64,000 nt of DNA from NCBI RefSeq assembly GCF_006715045.1, contig NZ_VFML01000001.1, forward strand, positions 2,572,501 to 2,636,500, in the 5' to 3' direction. Position numbers and translations under genes: made by a program. Below the pieces are notes generated by a model that ran no database searches, had not been told where the DNA came from, and was given only the letters and a program-made list of their open reading frames with translations. This DNA comes from Amycolatopsis cihanbeyliensis (GTDB taxonomy: Bacteria > Actinomycetota > Actinomycetes > Mycobacteriales > Pseudonocardiaceae). Position 1 is the first letter of the stretch; every line of letters begins with the position of its first letter. This document shows, piece by piece, positions 12,036 through 21,080 of this stretch.

Positions 12036-12188
12036 TCAACCACCCGATCGGCGCCGCAGCAGCAGGAGGCGTACCGCCAGCACGCCGCCGGCGATCAGTG
12101 CGATCCCGAGCGGTGTCGCCACGGCCATCCAGGCGAGCTCCGGGATGTCGGCCACCGCGCCGTCGTCACGCAACACCATGGGAACCAT
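12036..12188 (-). CDS. Small single-pass membrane protein
   Basis: A 50-residue ORF with ATG at 12188 and GTGAGG just upstream. Residues 16-23 are short and acidic, followed by one hydrophobic helix (WMAVATPLGIALIAGGVLAV) and a basic tail RLLLLRRRSGG. This predicts N-out/C-in topology. It is transcribed away from the XRE regulator gene and shares its promoter region. No family is recognised. The coherent topology and ribosome site support it, but it could be spurious. Confidence 0.5.
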   Translation of the reverse strand: MVPMVLRDDGAVADIPELAWMAVATPLGIALIAGGVLAVRLLLLRRRSGG

Positions 12189-12349
12189 GTCCTCACCTCG
12201 CGGACAACCGTGGGCGTGCCGGGAGACCGGGGCAAGCACCCGGAAACGCGGCAAGACGGTTCCGCGGAACCCCCGGAACGCGGAACGGCCGGACCTGCCT
12301 GGTCAGGTCGCGGAAATGGCGGCTTCGTCCAGGCTCTCACCACTGCTAG

Positions 12350-12383
12350 CGTGAACATTCCGCACAGCGTTCACGGTTGTGAA
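12350..12383 (+). promoter_or_regulatory. Candidate operator before the XRE regulator
   Basis: Two overlapping perfect inverted repeats. CGTGAAC (12350-12356) pairs with GTTCACG (12369-12375) over a 12-nt spacer, and TTCAC (12370-12374) pairs with GTGAA (12379-12383) over 4 nt. Three GTGAA half-sites in 34 bp, ending 23 nt before the regulator start, suggest autoregulation by the encoded HTH protein. No binding motif for this family is known to me. Confidence 0.5.
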
Positions 12384-12406
12384 AGCTTCGGAGTGGAGGG
12401 TCGGTG

Positions 12407-13351
12407 GTGTCGGAGAGACCAGGCACCGACAGTGCGCCCGAACCGGTGCCCGGCGAGTTCCACGAGGCATTGCGGCTCGCCATCGCGCACCGGGGGCTCT
12501 CGCTCGCCCGGTTGCGGGCGCATCTCGCGCAGCGCGGCGTGCACATCGGACAGTCGACGCTCAGCTACTGGCAACGCGGCATCCGGCAACCCGAGATGCC
12601 CCGCGGGCTGGACACGGTGCGCGCGCTGGAGTCGGTGCTGGAGTTGCGACCGGGCTCGCTGGTGACACTGATCGGGCCGCGCCAGCCGGCAGCGCGGGCG
12701 CATCGCATGCCGACCTCGTTCGCGGACCTCCGCCGCGGCACGAGTGGCCCCGCGGCCGACAGGCTGCTGACCGAGTTGGGTGGGTACGCCTCCGCGAGCC
12801 GGTACAACGCCGATTTCGAACCGCTGTCGGTGCACGACGTGGTGACCTTCGATGCCGCACATCGCCAACGCAGCATCCGGACCAGGCTGGTCGCCCGCGC
12901 CCGCCGACACGGCCCGGACCGCTACGTGATCGTCTACAACGGCGATCCCGGCTGCCGCATCGAGGAGGTCACGCTCGCCACCGCGGAGGGCTGCCGGGTG
13001 GGCCGGATGCGCAGGCACGCGGGCGAGGACACCCTGGCCGCGGAGTTGCTGTTCGACCGCAGGCTGGCCGAGGGTGCGATCCACGTGTTCTGCTTCGAGG
13101 TCAGGGACGACTCCGGCGGCACCTCACCTGGCTACTTCCGGATGTTCCGCGACCGGTGCGCCGGCTACCTGCTCCAGCTCCGGTTCAGCAGGCGCGCGCT
13201 GCCGGCCCGATGCACCCGCCAGTTCCGCACCCGGGAGGACATGCTGCCCACCGACACCGACGACCTCCCATGCGACATCGGCGCGGTGAGCAGCGCGTAC
13301 TTCAACGACATCGGCCCCGGCCTCGCCGGCGTCGCGGTGGAGTGGCACTGA
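12407..13351 (+). CDS. XRE-type HTH regulator, actinobacterial
   Basis: A 314-residue protein. Residues ~15-80 form a helix-turn-helix (FHEALRLAIAHRGLSLARLR, then HIGQSTLSYWQRGIRQPE). The remainder is a long domain of unknown function with RYNADFEPLSVHDVV and, near the end, YFNDIGPGLAGVAVEW. I do not recognise the C-terminal domain. The second of two adjacent GTG codons (12407) is used because GGAGGG sits 6 nt before it; GTG 12404 would add one residue. It is divergent from the small membrane protein and convergent with ahcY. Confidence 0.8.
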   Translation: MSERPGTDSAPEPVPGEFHEALRLAIAHRGLSLARLRAHLAQRGVHIGQSTLSYWQRGIRQPEMPRGLDTVRALESVLELRPGSLVTLIGPRQPAARAHRMPTSFADLRRGTSGPAADRLLTELGGYASASRYNADFEPLSVHDVVTFDAAHRQRSIRTRLVARARRHGPDRYVIVYNGDPGCRIEEVTLATAEGCRVGRMRRHAGEDTLAAELLFDRRLAEGAIHVFCFEVRDDSGGTSPGYFRMFRDRCAGYLLQLRFSRRALPARCTRQFRTREDMLPTDTDDLPCDIGAVSSAYFNDIGPGLAGVAVEWH

Positions 13352-13361
13352 ACCCCCCGAG

Positions 13362-13446
13362 AGCCCTGAACGTGGCTTTCCGGACACCTGACGTCCCAAT
13401 AGTGCCGTTCGCAACGCTGAGCGCCTCGAACGCCACGTTCAGGGCT
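13362..13446. repeat. Long-spaced 15-bp inverted repeat between convergent genes
   Basis: Perfect 15-bp arms (AGCCCTGAACGTGGC at 13362-13376 and its complement at 13432-13446) flank 55 nt, in the gap between the XRE gene and ahcY. The inner part repeats similar words (GCCGTTCGCAACGCTGAGC). It could act as a bidirectional terminator or be a copy of an interspersed intergenic repeat. I have a memory of related GAACGTGGC-type repeats in Amycolatopsis but cannot verify it here. Confidence 0.6.
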
Positions 13447-13491
13447 TTACCGGCGGCCCCGGAACGAAAGGTGACGTTCTCGGCAGCGGCG

Positions 13492-15006
13492 CTAGTAGCG
13501 GTAGTGGTCCGGCTTGTAGGGCCCCACGACGTCCACGTCGATGTACTCGGCCTGTTCCTTGGTCAGCTTGGTCAGCTCGCCGCCCAGTGCCTGCACGTGG
13601 ATCCGGGCGACATGCTCGTCCAGCTTCTTCGGCAGCCGGTACACCTCCCTGTCGTATTCCGCGTTCTTGGTGAACAGCTCGACCTGCGCGATCACCTGGT
13701 TGGAGAAGCTGTTCGACATCACGAACGACGGATGCCCGGTGGCATTGCCCAGGTTCAGCAACCGCCCCTCGGAAAGGACCAGGATGCTGTGCCCGTCGGG
13801 GAAGATCCACTCATCCACCTGTGGCTTGATGTTCTCCCGACGAATCCCCGGATAGCGGGCAAGGCCGGCCATGTCCAGCTCGTTGTCGAAATGGCCGATG
13901 TTGCCCACGATCGTCTGGTGCTTCATCCGCGCCATCTGCTCGACCATCACCACGTCCTTGTTCCCGGTGGTGGTGATCACGATGTCGGCCTCCGGCAACG
14001 CCGACTCCAGCGTCTTGACCTGATAGCCGTCCATCTGGGCCTGCAACGCGCAGATCGGGTCGATCTCGGTGACGATCACTCGAGCACCCTGGCCGGCGAG
14101 CGAGTCCGCCGCGCCCTTGCCGACGTCGCCGTAACCGCACACCACGGCGACCTTTCCACCCATCAGCACGTCCGTGCCGCGGTTGATGCCGTCGATCAGC
14201 GAGTGGCGGATCCCGTAGCGATTGTCGAACTTCGACTTCGTCACCGAGTCGTTCACGTTGATGGCGGGGAAAAGGAGCTCGCCCTGGGCGGCGAGCTGGT
14301 AGAGCCGCAACACCCCGGTGGTGGTCTCCTCGGTGACGCCCTTGACGCCCTCCCCGATGCGGGTCCATCTGGACCTGTCGGCCTCGAGGGAGTTGCGCAG
14401 GAGCTCGAGGAAGACCTTGTACTCCTCCGGGTCGTCGGTCTCCGGGGTGGGCACCACCCCGGCCCGCTCGAACTCCGCGCCCTTGTGCACCAGCATGGTG
14501 GCGTCCCCGCCGTCGTCGAGGATCATATTCGGGCCTGATCGCGGGGTCCGATCATCAGACCCGGTCGGACCCTCGCCCTGCCAGGTCAGCATCCGCTCGG
14601 TGCACCACCAGTACTCGGAAAGGGTCTCGCCCTTCCACGCGAACACCGGCACCCCCCGCGGTTCCTCCGGCGTCCCGTGCGGGCCGACGACGACCGCGGC
14701 GGCGGCGTGATCCTGGGTGGAGAAGATGTTGCACGACGCCCACCGAACCTCGGCTCCCAACGCCACCAACGTCTCGATCAGCACCGCGGTCTGCACCGTC
14801 ATGTGCAACGATCCGGAGATTCGTGCGCCGCGTAGCGGGTAGGCCTCCGCATGCTCCCGCCGGAGCGCCATCAACCCCGGCATCTCGTGCTCGGCGAGCC
14901 GGATCTCCTTCCGGCCGAACTCTGCCGCCCCGAGATCCGCCACGGCGAAGTCGAGCCCGTTCCGGGTCCGGTGAAGGTCAGCCTGCTGAATGCTTTCGGG
15001 GGTCAT
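13492..15006 (-). CDS. ahcY: Adenosylhomocysteinase
   Basis: A 504-residue S-adenosyl-L-homocysteine hydrolase that reversibly splits SAH into homocysteine and adenosine, keeping methyltransferases from product inhibition. Family marks are [16 protein letters not shown] near residue 68, [15 protein letters not shown], the NAD-binding loop [15 protein letters not shown], and the C-terminal YKPDHYRY that reaches into the partner subunit's NAD site. The length includes the ~40-residue insert usual in mycobacterial and plant enzymes. The ATG at 15006 has TTGGAGGA upstream. I found no SAH or SAM riboswitch in the leader. Confidence 0.97.
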   Translation of the reverse strand: MTPESIQQADLHRTRNGLDFAVADLGAAEFGRKEIRLAEHEMPGLMALRREHAEAYPLRGARISGSLHMTVQTAVLIETLVALGAEVRWASCNIFSTQDHAAAAVVVGPHGTPEEPRGVPVFAWKGETLSEYWWCTERMLTWQGEGPTGSDDRTPRSGPNMILDDGGDATMLVHKGAEFERAGVVPTPETDDPEEYKVFLELLRNSLEADRSRWTRIGEGVKGVTEETTTGVLRLYQLAAQGELLFPAINVNDSVTKSKFDNRYGIRHSLIDGINRGTDVLMGGKVAVVCGYGDVGKGAADSLAGQGARVIVTEIDPICALQAQMDGYQVKTLESALPEADIVITTTGNKDVVMVEQMARMKHQTIVGNIGHFDNELDMAGLARYPGIRRENIKPQVDEWIFPDGHSILVLSEGRLLNLGNATGHPSFVMSNSFSNQVIAQVELFTKNAEYDREVYRLPKKLDEHVARIHVQALGGELTKLTKEQAEYIDVDVVGPYKPDHYRY

Positions 15007-15142
15007 CGGGGCTGTCCTCCAAGGCTCGGCGTCAACCGCACACTACCGTGATCCGTTCACCACGCGAGACAGTTGGTGTGGGCCGCAACATCCGACAACC
15101 GCACCGCGGAGAGCCATCCGCGAACCCAGAGGAGACGCACCG

Positions 15143-17530
15143 GTGCCCCTTCCCGGACCCGAGACCCGTGTCGTCGAACTGCGCGTACCCGGGTTGATCG
15201 GTACCACGGGCGAGTCGCTGCTCGACTCGGTCGGCGTGGTGGATGTCGCGGGGGACCGCCTCGGCCGTGTCATCCGGCCGTCCGATCGGCTGCGCAGGCC
15301 GGCGCCAGGGCCGGTACTGCAGGGGGCGGGGCGGGCGTTGCCGCGCACCCTCGAGGGCTATCTGTGGAGCGGGATGACCTCGGGCGGGGTGGCCAAGGCA
15401 ACCTGGGCGCTGCTGTTCCCGTTCTCCCTGGCCAACGTGGCGTTCTGGATGCTGCCGCCGGTGCCGAGGGGCGGGGGTGCGCGGGCCCGGTCGGCCCGGG
15501 TGATCGGGGCGGCCTGCCGCAGCCTGCTGCGGGTCGCGGGGCTGCTGCTGACCACCCTGCTGGTGAGCCAGCTGGCCGTGGTCACGGTGGACCTGCTCGC
15601 CGCGCAGTGCCTCGCCTACCAGGGTCGTTGCGTTCCTTCCGGGCTGTCCTGGCTGAGCGAGGTGGAGGCGTTGCGCACGGCGGTCGGCCTGCTCCCGGTG
15701 GCGCTGGCGATCTTCGTGCTGCACCAGGTTTCCGGCACGGAATGGGCGGTGTCGGCGAAGGTGAGCCCGCGACGACCCGGCCGGTCGTTGCCGGGGGACG
15801 AGCTCCGTGCCGAGGACGGCGTGCCGGTGCTGCGCTGCCTGCACACCGTGGCCGCGCTGGCCTGCACGGCCCTGCTGCTGGCCGGTGGCCCGTTCACCCG
15901 GCCGGCGGCGACGGCGGAGGCAGTGGCCTGGGCCGCCGCACTCGGCCTGCTCGGGGTGGCGGTGCTCGCCACGGCGGTGCGCATGGGCCGGGTTTTCGGC
16001 CGGATCGTCCGGGCGGTGCTGCTCGGTGCCGCGGCCGGGCTGCTGGTGTGGACGGCGGTGCTCCGCACCCCGCTGCCCCCGCGGGTGTTCGGCACCGACG
16101 ACACCGTGCAGGCGATCGGCGCCGGGCTGATCGTCGTCTGCGTGCTGTTCGCGCTGCTGCTGGTGCCGGCCGCGTTGCTGGCGCGCCCGGCATGGCGCGC
16201 CCTGCCCCGGCGGCTGCGCCCATGGGTGGGTGGATGGATCGCGGCGCCTGCGCTGGCGCTGGCCGGGCTGATCGGCGGCGGGTTCGGCGCCGGGCTGGCG
16301 ATCGCGTTGCGCGAGTTGGTCCGTACCGACCTGCTGCTCCCGCCGAGCTACACCCTCGTGACCATCCTGTGGGGTGCCGGGCTCGCGCTGTCCACGGTGC
16401 TGGCGGTGCTCGGGTTCGCGGTGGCGGTGCCGATGCGCAGGCTGCGCCGCGGCATTCCGGAGGTGGTGCGGATGCTGCAGGCGGAGGAGGAGAACCGGCA
16501 GGAGGCGGCCACGGCGTGGGCGCAGTCCAGCTGGGAACGCCGCTACCTGCACCAGATCGTGGTCGCGGTGGCGCTGGGTATGGCGGCCGGGGTCGCCGGG
16601 CTGCTGGTGGCCCGGTTCGGTTTCGGCGGCGTGCCTCCCTGGCTGGAACCGCTCTCCGGGGTCGGGGTGGTGGCGCTCGGCGCGCTCGCGGCCGGGCTGC
16701 TGCGGGTCATCTACACGGCGGCGACGACCAGCGAGCGCAGCAGGCACCTGGGTGCGCTCGCCGACCTGGTGTCGTTCTGGCCGCGTGCGGCGCACCCGGC
16801 GGTGCCGCCCTGCTACGCGCTCAAGGTGGTGCCGGAGCTGATCGAGCGCTGCCGGGAGCATCTCGCCGACCCGCACACCAGGGTCGTCCTCGCCGGGTAC
16901 CACCTCGGCGGGCTGCTGGCGGTGATCGCGGCGGGCCGGCTGGCGGCCGAACTGCCGCCCGAGGACCGGGAACGGGTCGGCCTGCTGACCGCGGGTTCGC
17001 CGCTGCAGTGGGGCTACCAGCGGGCCTTCCCGGCCGTGCTGCCGCACGAGGCGCTGGTCGACCTGTACGGCAACCTGAACGGCCGGTGGCGCGGGCTGTG
17101 CCGGGGAACCGACACCTTCGGCGGCGGGGCGACGACCTGGCGGCATCAGGTCGTGGACCGGCAGTTGCTCGGTGTCGGCTACCTGCCGAGCGGCGGGGTC
17201 GGACCGCTGGCACCCGCCGAGCAGGGACCGACCGGGGCGCTGGTGCTCGGGGGCGACCATTGGCTGCCCGACCCGATGCGCGGCCCGCTCAGCGGGCGCC
17301 GGTGGGCCGCGGGGGTACGCAGGCACGCGGACTACGTGACCGACCCCGAGTGGGACCGGGCCGTGGCGATGGCCGCGGGACTGGACCGGCCGGACGGGCC
17401 GCCGCCGCTGGCGGAGCAGGTCGCCCTGTTCCCCGACCTGTTCAACAGCGACCCGGTCGGCCGGCGCGAGCCCGGCTCAGGTGGTGCCGCGGCGAATACG
17501 GAACAGCACAAGCAGGGCGGTTCCGGCTAG
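15143..17530 (+). CDS. Multipass membrane protein with degenerate lipase-like region
   Basis: A 795-residue protein with GTG at 15143 and GAGGAG upstream. Residues ~75-570 hold about eleven predicted membrane helices. The soluble C-terminal ~230 residues resemble an alpha/beta hydrolase: VVLAGYHLGGLLAVIAAGRL has the shape of a nucleophile elbow, but GYHLGG has His where GxSxG would have Ser, so ordinary serine hydrolysis is unlikely from this motif. LLTAGSPLQWGYQRAFP and GDHWLPDP follow. The function is unknown. Its 3' end overlaps the convergent sorting-signal protein by 54 nt. Confidence 0.8.
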   Translation: MPLPGPETRVVELRVPGLIGTTGESLLDSVGVVDVAGDRLGRVIRPSDRLRRPAPGPVLQGAGRALPRTLEGYLWSGMTSGGVAKATWALLFPFSLANVAFWMLPPVPRGGGARARSARVIGAACRSLLRVAGLLLTTLLVSQLAVVTVDLLAAQCLAYQGRCVPSGLSWLSEVEALRTAVGLLPVALAIFVLHQVSGTEWAVSAKVSPRRPGRSLPGDELRAEDGVPVLRCLHTVAALACTALLLAGGPFTRPAATAEAVAWAAALGLLGVAVLATAVRMGRVFGRIVRAVLLGAAAGLLVWTAVLRTPLPPRVFGTDDTVQAIGAGLIVVCVLFALLLVPAALLARPAWRALPRRLRPWVGGWIAAPALALAGLIGGGFGAGLAIALRELVRTDLLLPPSYTLVTILWGAGLALSTVLAVLGFAVAVPMRRLRRGIPEVVRMLQAEEENRQEAATAWAQSSWERRYLHQIVVAVALGMAAGVAGLLVARFGFGGVPPWLEPLSGVGVVALGALAAGLLRVIYTAATTSERSRHLGALADLVSFWPRAAHPAVPPCYALKVVPELIERCREHLADPHTRVVLAGYHLGGLLAVIAAGRLAAELPPEDRERVGLLTAGSPLQWGYQRAFPAVLPHEALVDLYGNLNGRWRGLCRGTDTFGGGATTWRHQVVDRQLLGVGYLPSGGVGPLAPAEQGPTGALVLGGDHWLPDPMRGPLSGRRWAAGVRRHADYVTDPEWDRAVAMAAGLDRPDGPPPLAEQVALFPDLFNSDPVGRREPGSGGAAANTEQHKQGGSG

Positions 17531-18202
17531 CACCAGCAGCGCACCGAGCCAGATCAGCCCGCTGCCGCCGAACCCGGTGGACGCGAGGTCGCCGTCCTCG
17601 CCCGCGGGCACGACGGCCGCCGAGGTCACCGAGGCCGTTGTCGCGTCCGCGCTGGTGCCCGGCGAACCGCCCGCCTCGGAGGTGGTGCTCCGGTCCGGTG
17701 TGGACGGATTGGTCGAGCCCGTCGTCTCCGTCGTCTCGGTTGTTTCGATGGTGGTCGGCGTGCTGCTGGTGGTGTCCGGCGTGCCGGTGCCGCAGAGGTA
17801 CCAGTGGCTGATCTGCGGGATGTTGCCGCCGTTGTTCAGCGGCGCGCGCAGCCCCTCCCAGGGCGGCGTCCCGGAAAGGCCGTTCGAGCCGGGCTGGTAA
17901 ACGTTGTAGCGCGGGCCGCCCTTGACCACGATTCCGGTCACCGTGCCGCCCTCCGCGGCGGTGATGGAGAGGTACTGGTCGACGTTCGGCGTGCCGCCGG
18001 TGAACGTCAGGTCTTCCTGGCTCAGCACCGCACCGTCGAGACCGGCCTCTGCGCAGGTGGTGGCGTTGCCCTCGTGCCCCGACGCGCGTGGATCCTCGGC
18101 CTCGGTGGCGTGCGCGGTGGCCGCCGCGCCGATGAGCAGGCCGACCGCCATCGGTACGGCGAGCAGTGCGGGGCGGACCGGAAATCTCCGGGAGAGAGAC
18201 AT
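17477..18202 (-). CDS. Secreted cell-wall-anchored protein with LAxTG signal
   Basis: A 241-residue protein. An N-terminal signal peptide (RRFPVRPALLAVPMAVGLLI, cleavage after AHA-type residues) leads to a ~110-residue Cys-containing domain (CAEAGLDGAVLSQEDLTFTG). A Thr/Ser/Pro-rich stalk follows, then LASTG at about 206-210, a hydrophobic helix and the basic tail RIRRGTT. LAxTG is the signal preferred by class E sortases of high-GC actinobacteria. The ATG at 18202 starts the signal peptide; the much longer open frame upstream is a shadow of the permease. No sortase gene lies in the window. Confidence 0.82.
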   Translation of the reverse strand: MSLSRRFPVRPALLAVPMAVGLLIGAAATAHATEAEDPRASGHEGNATTCAEAGLDGAVLSQEDLTFTGGTPNVDQYLSITAAEGGTVTGIVVKGGPRYNVYQPGSNGLSGTPPWEGLRAPLNNGGNIPQISHWYLCGTGTPDTTSSTPTTIETTETTETTGSTNPSTPDRSTTSEAGGSPGTSADATTASVTSAAVVPAGEDGDLASTGFGGSGLIWLGALLVLAGTALLVLFRIRRGTT

Positions 18203-18332
18203 GCAGAACTCCGTGGAAAAGCGGTTCGGGGTGCCGCCCAGGTGCTCCGGCTCGCTGACCGTCACGGCCGGCGCCACCAGCGGGCGAACGGACGCGGGAA
18301 CCCTACCCCGAACGGGGGAGCCGACAATGCTC

Positions 18333-18352
18333 TCAGGTGATCGGTGACCTGA
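18333..18352. promoter_or_regulatory. Short inverted repeat upstream of the LAxTG gene
   Basis: TCAGGT (18333-18338) and ACCTGA (18347-18352) form a 6-bp inverted repeat over 8 nt, between the permease stop and the start of the sorting-signal gene. It could be an operator or a weak terminator. The evidence is limited to symmetry. Confidence 0.25.
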
Positions 18353-18393
18353 TCGAGCCCTCCCGGTGATCTTCTCGGGGCGCCGCCAGGAAC

Positions 18394-19947
18394 TCAGGAG
18401 TTGTCGGGGGTTTTGGTGGGGTCGGCGCCGTCGACGGGAAGCGGGGACTCGGTGGCCCCGTTCTCCCGCCGGCCGAGCAGCGAGTGCCGCCTGCTGTACG
18501 CGAAGTAGATGATCACGCCGAGCGCCATCCAGCCGAGGAACCGCAGCCAGGTGAGCACGGTGAGATTGAGCATCAGCCAGCCGCAGGCGACGATCGCCAG
18601 GATCGGGATCAGCGGCATCAGGGGCACCCGGAAACCGCGTGGCAGGTCCGGTCGCTTCTTGCGCAGCACCATCACGCCGGCGGACACCAGGATGAACGCG
18701 AACAGCGTGCCCACGTTCACCATCTCCTCCAGCCTGCCGACATCGAAGAAGGTGGCTCCGAGGGCGACCACCACGCCGACCAGGATGTTCATTCGCACCG
18801 GCGTGCCATGCTTGCCGGTCTTGGCCAGTGGCCGGGGCAGCAGCGCGTCCCGGGACATCGCGAACATCACCCGCTGCAACCCGAGCATGAGCACCATGAC
18901 CACGGTGGTCAGACCGGCCAGCGCACCCACCGAGATGATGTTCGCCGCCCAGTCCACATCGTGCACGGCGAACGCGGTGGCGAGGGTCTTGCGGCCCTCG
19001 GGCGCGGCCTCGGAGGACAGCTCCTGGTACGGCACCATTCCGGCCACGACCAGCGAGGTCGCCACGTAGAGCACGGTCACGATGGCCAGCGAGCCGAGGA
19101 TGCCGCGGGGCACGTTGCGCTGCGGGTTCCTGGTCTCCTCCGCGGTGGTGGCGACGATGTCGAACCCGATGAAGGCGAAGAACACCAGCGAGGCACCGGC
19201 CAGCAGGCCGAAGGCGCCGTAGGTGCTGCCCTCGCTGCCGAACAGGGCGGAGAGCAGGGACTGCTCGATACCGCCGCCTGCCGCCGCGCCCTCCGCGGCG
19301 GGCGGGACGAACGGCGTGTAGTTGTCCGGGCTGATGTAGGTGATCCCGAGCACGATCACGAACAGGATGATCAGCACCTTGATCGCGGTGATCACCAGGC
19401 TGAACCGGGAGGACAGCTTGGTACCCAGGGTCAGGATCGTCGCGAGCACGATGATCAGCAGCATCGCACCCCAGTCGGCGCTGACCCCACCGATCTCCAC
19501 GGTGGTGGTGACGTCCTCGCCGAAGACGTAGCGCAGCACGGTCTGCAGGTACACCGACCAACCCTTGCCGACGGCGGCCGCGGCCACCGCGAACTCCAGG
19601 ATCAGGTCCCACCCGATGATCCAGGCGAGGAACTCGCCGAAGGTCGCGTAGGAGAAGGTGTACGCGCTGCCCGCGACCGGGACGGCCGAGGCGAACTCCG
19701 CGTAGCACAGCGCGGCCAGTGCGCAGGCCGTACCGGCCAGAATGAACGCCACGGACACCGAGGGACCGGCCACGTCACCGGCGGTATGTGCCGTCAGGGT
19801 GAAGATGCCGGCGCCGATCATCACCGCGACACCGAATACGGTCAGATCCCACGCGCTCAGGTTCCTGCGTAGCTTGGTATCCGGCTCATCGGTGTCGGAA
19901 ATCGACTGTTCGACCGGTTTGGTCCGCCACAAACCCGTTCTGGGCAA
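18394..19947 (-). CDS. APC-family amino acid permease
   Basis: A 517-residue transporter of the cationic amino acid transporter branch of the APC superfamily. About twelve to fourteen hydrophobic helices begin at VFGVAVMIGAGIFTLTAHTAG, with the conserved GAGIF loop in helix 1 and AEETRNPQRNVPRGI, the cytoplasmic signature after helix 6. A TTG start at 19947 is chosen because AGGAGGT sits 5 nt upstream; the frame to 19989 has no such site. The likely substrate is a basic or broad-range amino acid, inferred from the family. The M. tuberculosis relative Rv3253c lies in the same neighbourhood, which supports synteny. Confidence 0.9.
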   Translation of the reverse strand: MPRTGLWRTKPVEQSISDTDEPDTKLRRNLSAWDLTVFGVAVMIGAGIFTLTAHTAGDVAGPSVSVAFILAGTACALAALCYAEFASAVPVAGSAYTFSYATFGEFLAWIIGWDLILEFAVAAAAVGKGWSVYLQTVLRYVFGEDVTTTVEIGGVSADWGAMLLIIVLATILTLGTKLSSRFSLVITAIKVLIILFVIVLGITYISPDNYTPFVPPAAEGAAAGGGIEQSLLSALFGSEGSTYGAFGLLAGASLVFFAFIGFDIVATTAEETRNPQRNVPRGILGSLAIVTVLYVATSLVVAGMVPYQELSSEAAPEGRKTLATAFAVHDVDWAANIISVGALAGLTTVVMVLMLGLQRVMFAMSRDALLPRPLAKTGKHGTPVRMNILVGVVVALGATFFDVGRLEEMVNVGTLFAFILVSAGVMVLRKKRPDLPRGFRVPLMPLIPILAIVACGWLMLNLTVLTWLRFLGWMALGVIIYFAYSRRHSLLGRRENGATESPLPVDGADPTKTPDNS

Positions 19948-20028
19948 CGTTGACCTCCTGGGTGACCTGGATCTCAGGGTCCGCGCCACCCTAACGGGTG
20001 GTTGACCACCAACGCACGCGAGGTCCGG

Positions 20029-20949
20029 TCAGGAAACAACCTCGGGCCGGTACAGGTCCGGCTCCAGGTACATCAGCCGCGCGGCGGGGACCCGCTCCCG
20101 GACGCGGCCCTCGGCCTGGTCGATGGCGCGCGCGACCTCGGCCATCTCCAGCCCTTCCGACAGCCCGAGCTTGGCGGCCACCAGCAGCTCCTCCGGGCCG
20201 ATGTACTGGGTGCGGATGTGGATCACGCGCTGCACCCCGTCCCCGACCAGCGCGTCGGTGATGCTCCGCAGCTCCCGGTCGGTGGCGCCCTCGCCGATCA
20301 GCAGGCTCTTCATCTCGATGATCAGGATGATCGCGATGACACCGAGCAGGATCCCGATCGTGATGGTGCCGATGCCGTCCCACACCGGGTCACCGGTGAG
20401 CACCGAGAGACCGACGCCGATCAGCGCGAACACCAGCCCGAACAGCGCGCCCGCGTCCTCGAGCAGCACCACCGGCAGTTCGGGGGAACGGGACTGCCGG
20501 ATGAAGCCCCACCAGGTGGCGTCGCCCTTGACCGCCCTGGATTCGACGATGGCCGTGCGGAAGCTGAAGGTCTCCAGCACGATCGCGACCACCAGGATCA
20601 CCACGGCGACGATCGGCGAGGCGAGTTCCTCGGGGTGCTGGACCTTGTGGATGCCCTCGTACAGCGCGAAAGCCGCACCGAGGGTGAACAGCATCAGCGC
20701 GACGATGAAGGAGTAGAAGTAGCGGTCCCGCCCGTAGCCGAACGGGTGTTCCTTGGTCGCCCTACGCCGCGAGGTCCGCTGCCCGAGCAGCAGCAGGCCC
20801 TGGTTGGAGGTGTCGGCGACCGAGTGCACCGACTCGGCGAGCATCGAGGACGACCCGGTGACCAGAAAACCGGCGAACTTCGCGACCGCGATCCCGGCGT
20901 TGGCGAGCAGCGCCGCCACGATCGCCTTGGTTCCGCCACTTGCCGCCAC
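20029..20949 (-). CDS. Cation diffusion facilitator transporter
   Basis: A 306-residue CDF-family metal/proton antiporter (Zn2+, Fe2+, Co2+ or Mn2+). Helix 2 has SSSMLAESVHSVADTSNQ, the site-A region, and HPFGYGRDRYFYSF follows. About six membrane helices lead to a cytoplasmic domain (LRSITDALVGDGVQRVIHIR). The metal residues look like HxxxD in helix 2 and ExxxxD (LEDAGALFG) in helix 5. Metal preference cannot be fixed from sequence. GTG start at 20949. It lies 131 nt downstream of manA on the same strand. Confidence 0.9.
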   Translation of the reverse strand: MAASGGTKAIVAALLANAGIAVAKFAGFLVTGSSSMLAESVHSVADTSNQGLLLLGQRTSRRRATKEHPFGYGRDRYFYSFIVALMLFTLGAAFALYEGIHKVQHPEELASPIVAVVILVVAIVLETFSFRTAIVESRAVKGDATWWGFIRQSRSPELPVVLLEDAGALFGLVFALIGVGLSVLTGDPVWDGIGTITIGILLGVIAIILIIEMKSLLIGEGATDRELRSITDALVGDGVQRVIHIRTQYIGPEELLVAAKLGLSEGLEMAEVARAIDQAEGRVRERVPAARLMYLEPDLYRPEVVS

Positions 20950-21080
20950 AGGTGCCCCCGGATGCTCGTGCCGCCCTTGTCCGCACGCAGCTTAGAGGCA
21001 CCGCACCACGACCGGCGGCCGGGCCGGAAACCCAGTGCCTGCTCCCAACGCACCGCACAGTCCGGTTCAGGACCAGCCGC

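Noticed and set aside
11901..12665. 254-codon plus frame overlapping the intergenic region and XRE gene
   Set aside because: Crosses a promoter region and the XRE gene in another frame, with a Pro/Arg/Ser-rich product typical of shadows.
15007..15142. SAH or SAM riboswitch before ahcY
   Set aside because: Read both strands for the conserved cores of SAH and SAM elements and found none; only a GGAGGA ribosome site is present.
15032..17326. 764-codon minus frame opposite the membrane protein
   Set aside because: Low-complexity Arg/Gln/His-rich product with no motif; shadow of the plus-strand membrane protein, which has the better ribosome site and hydrophobic helices.
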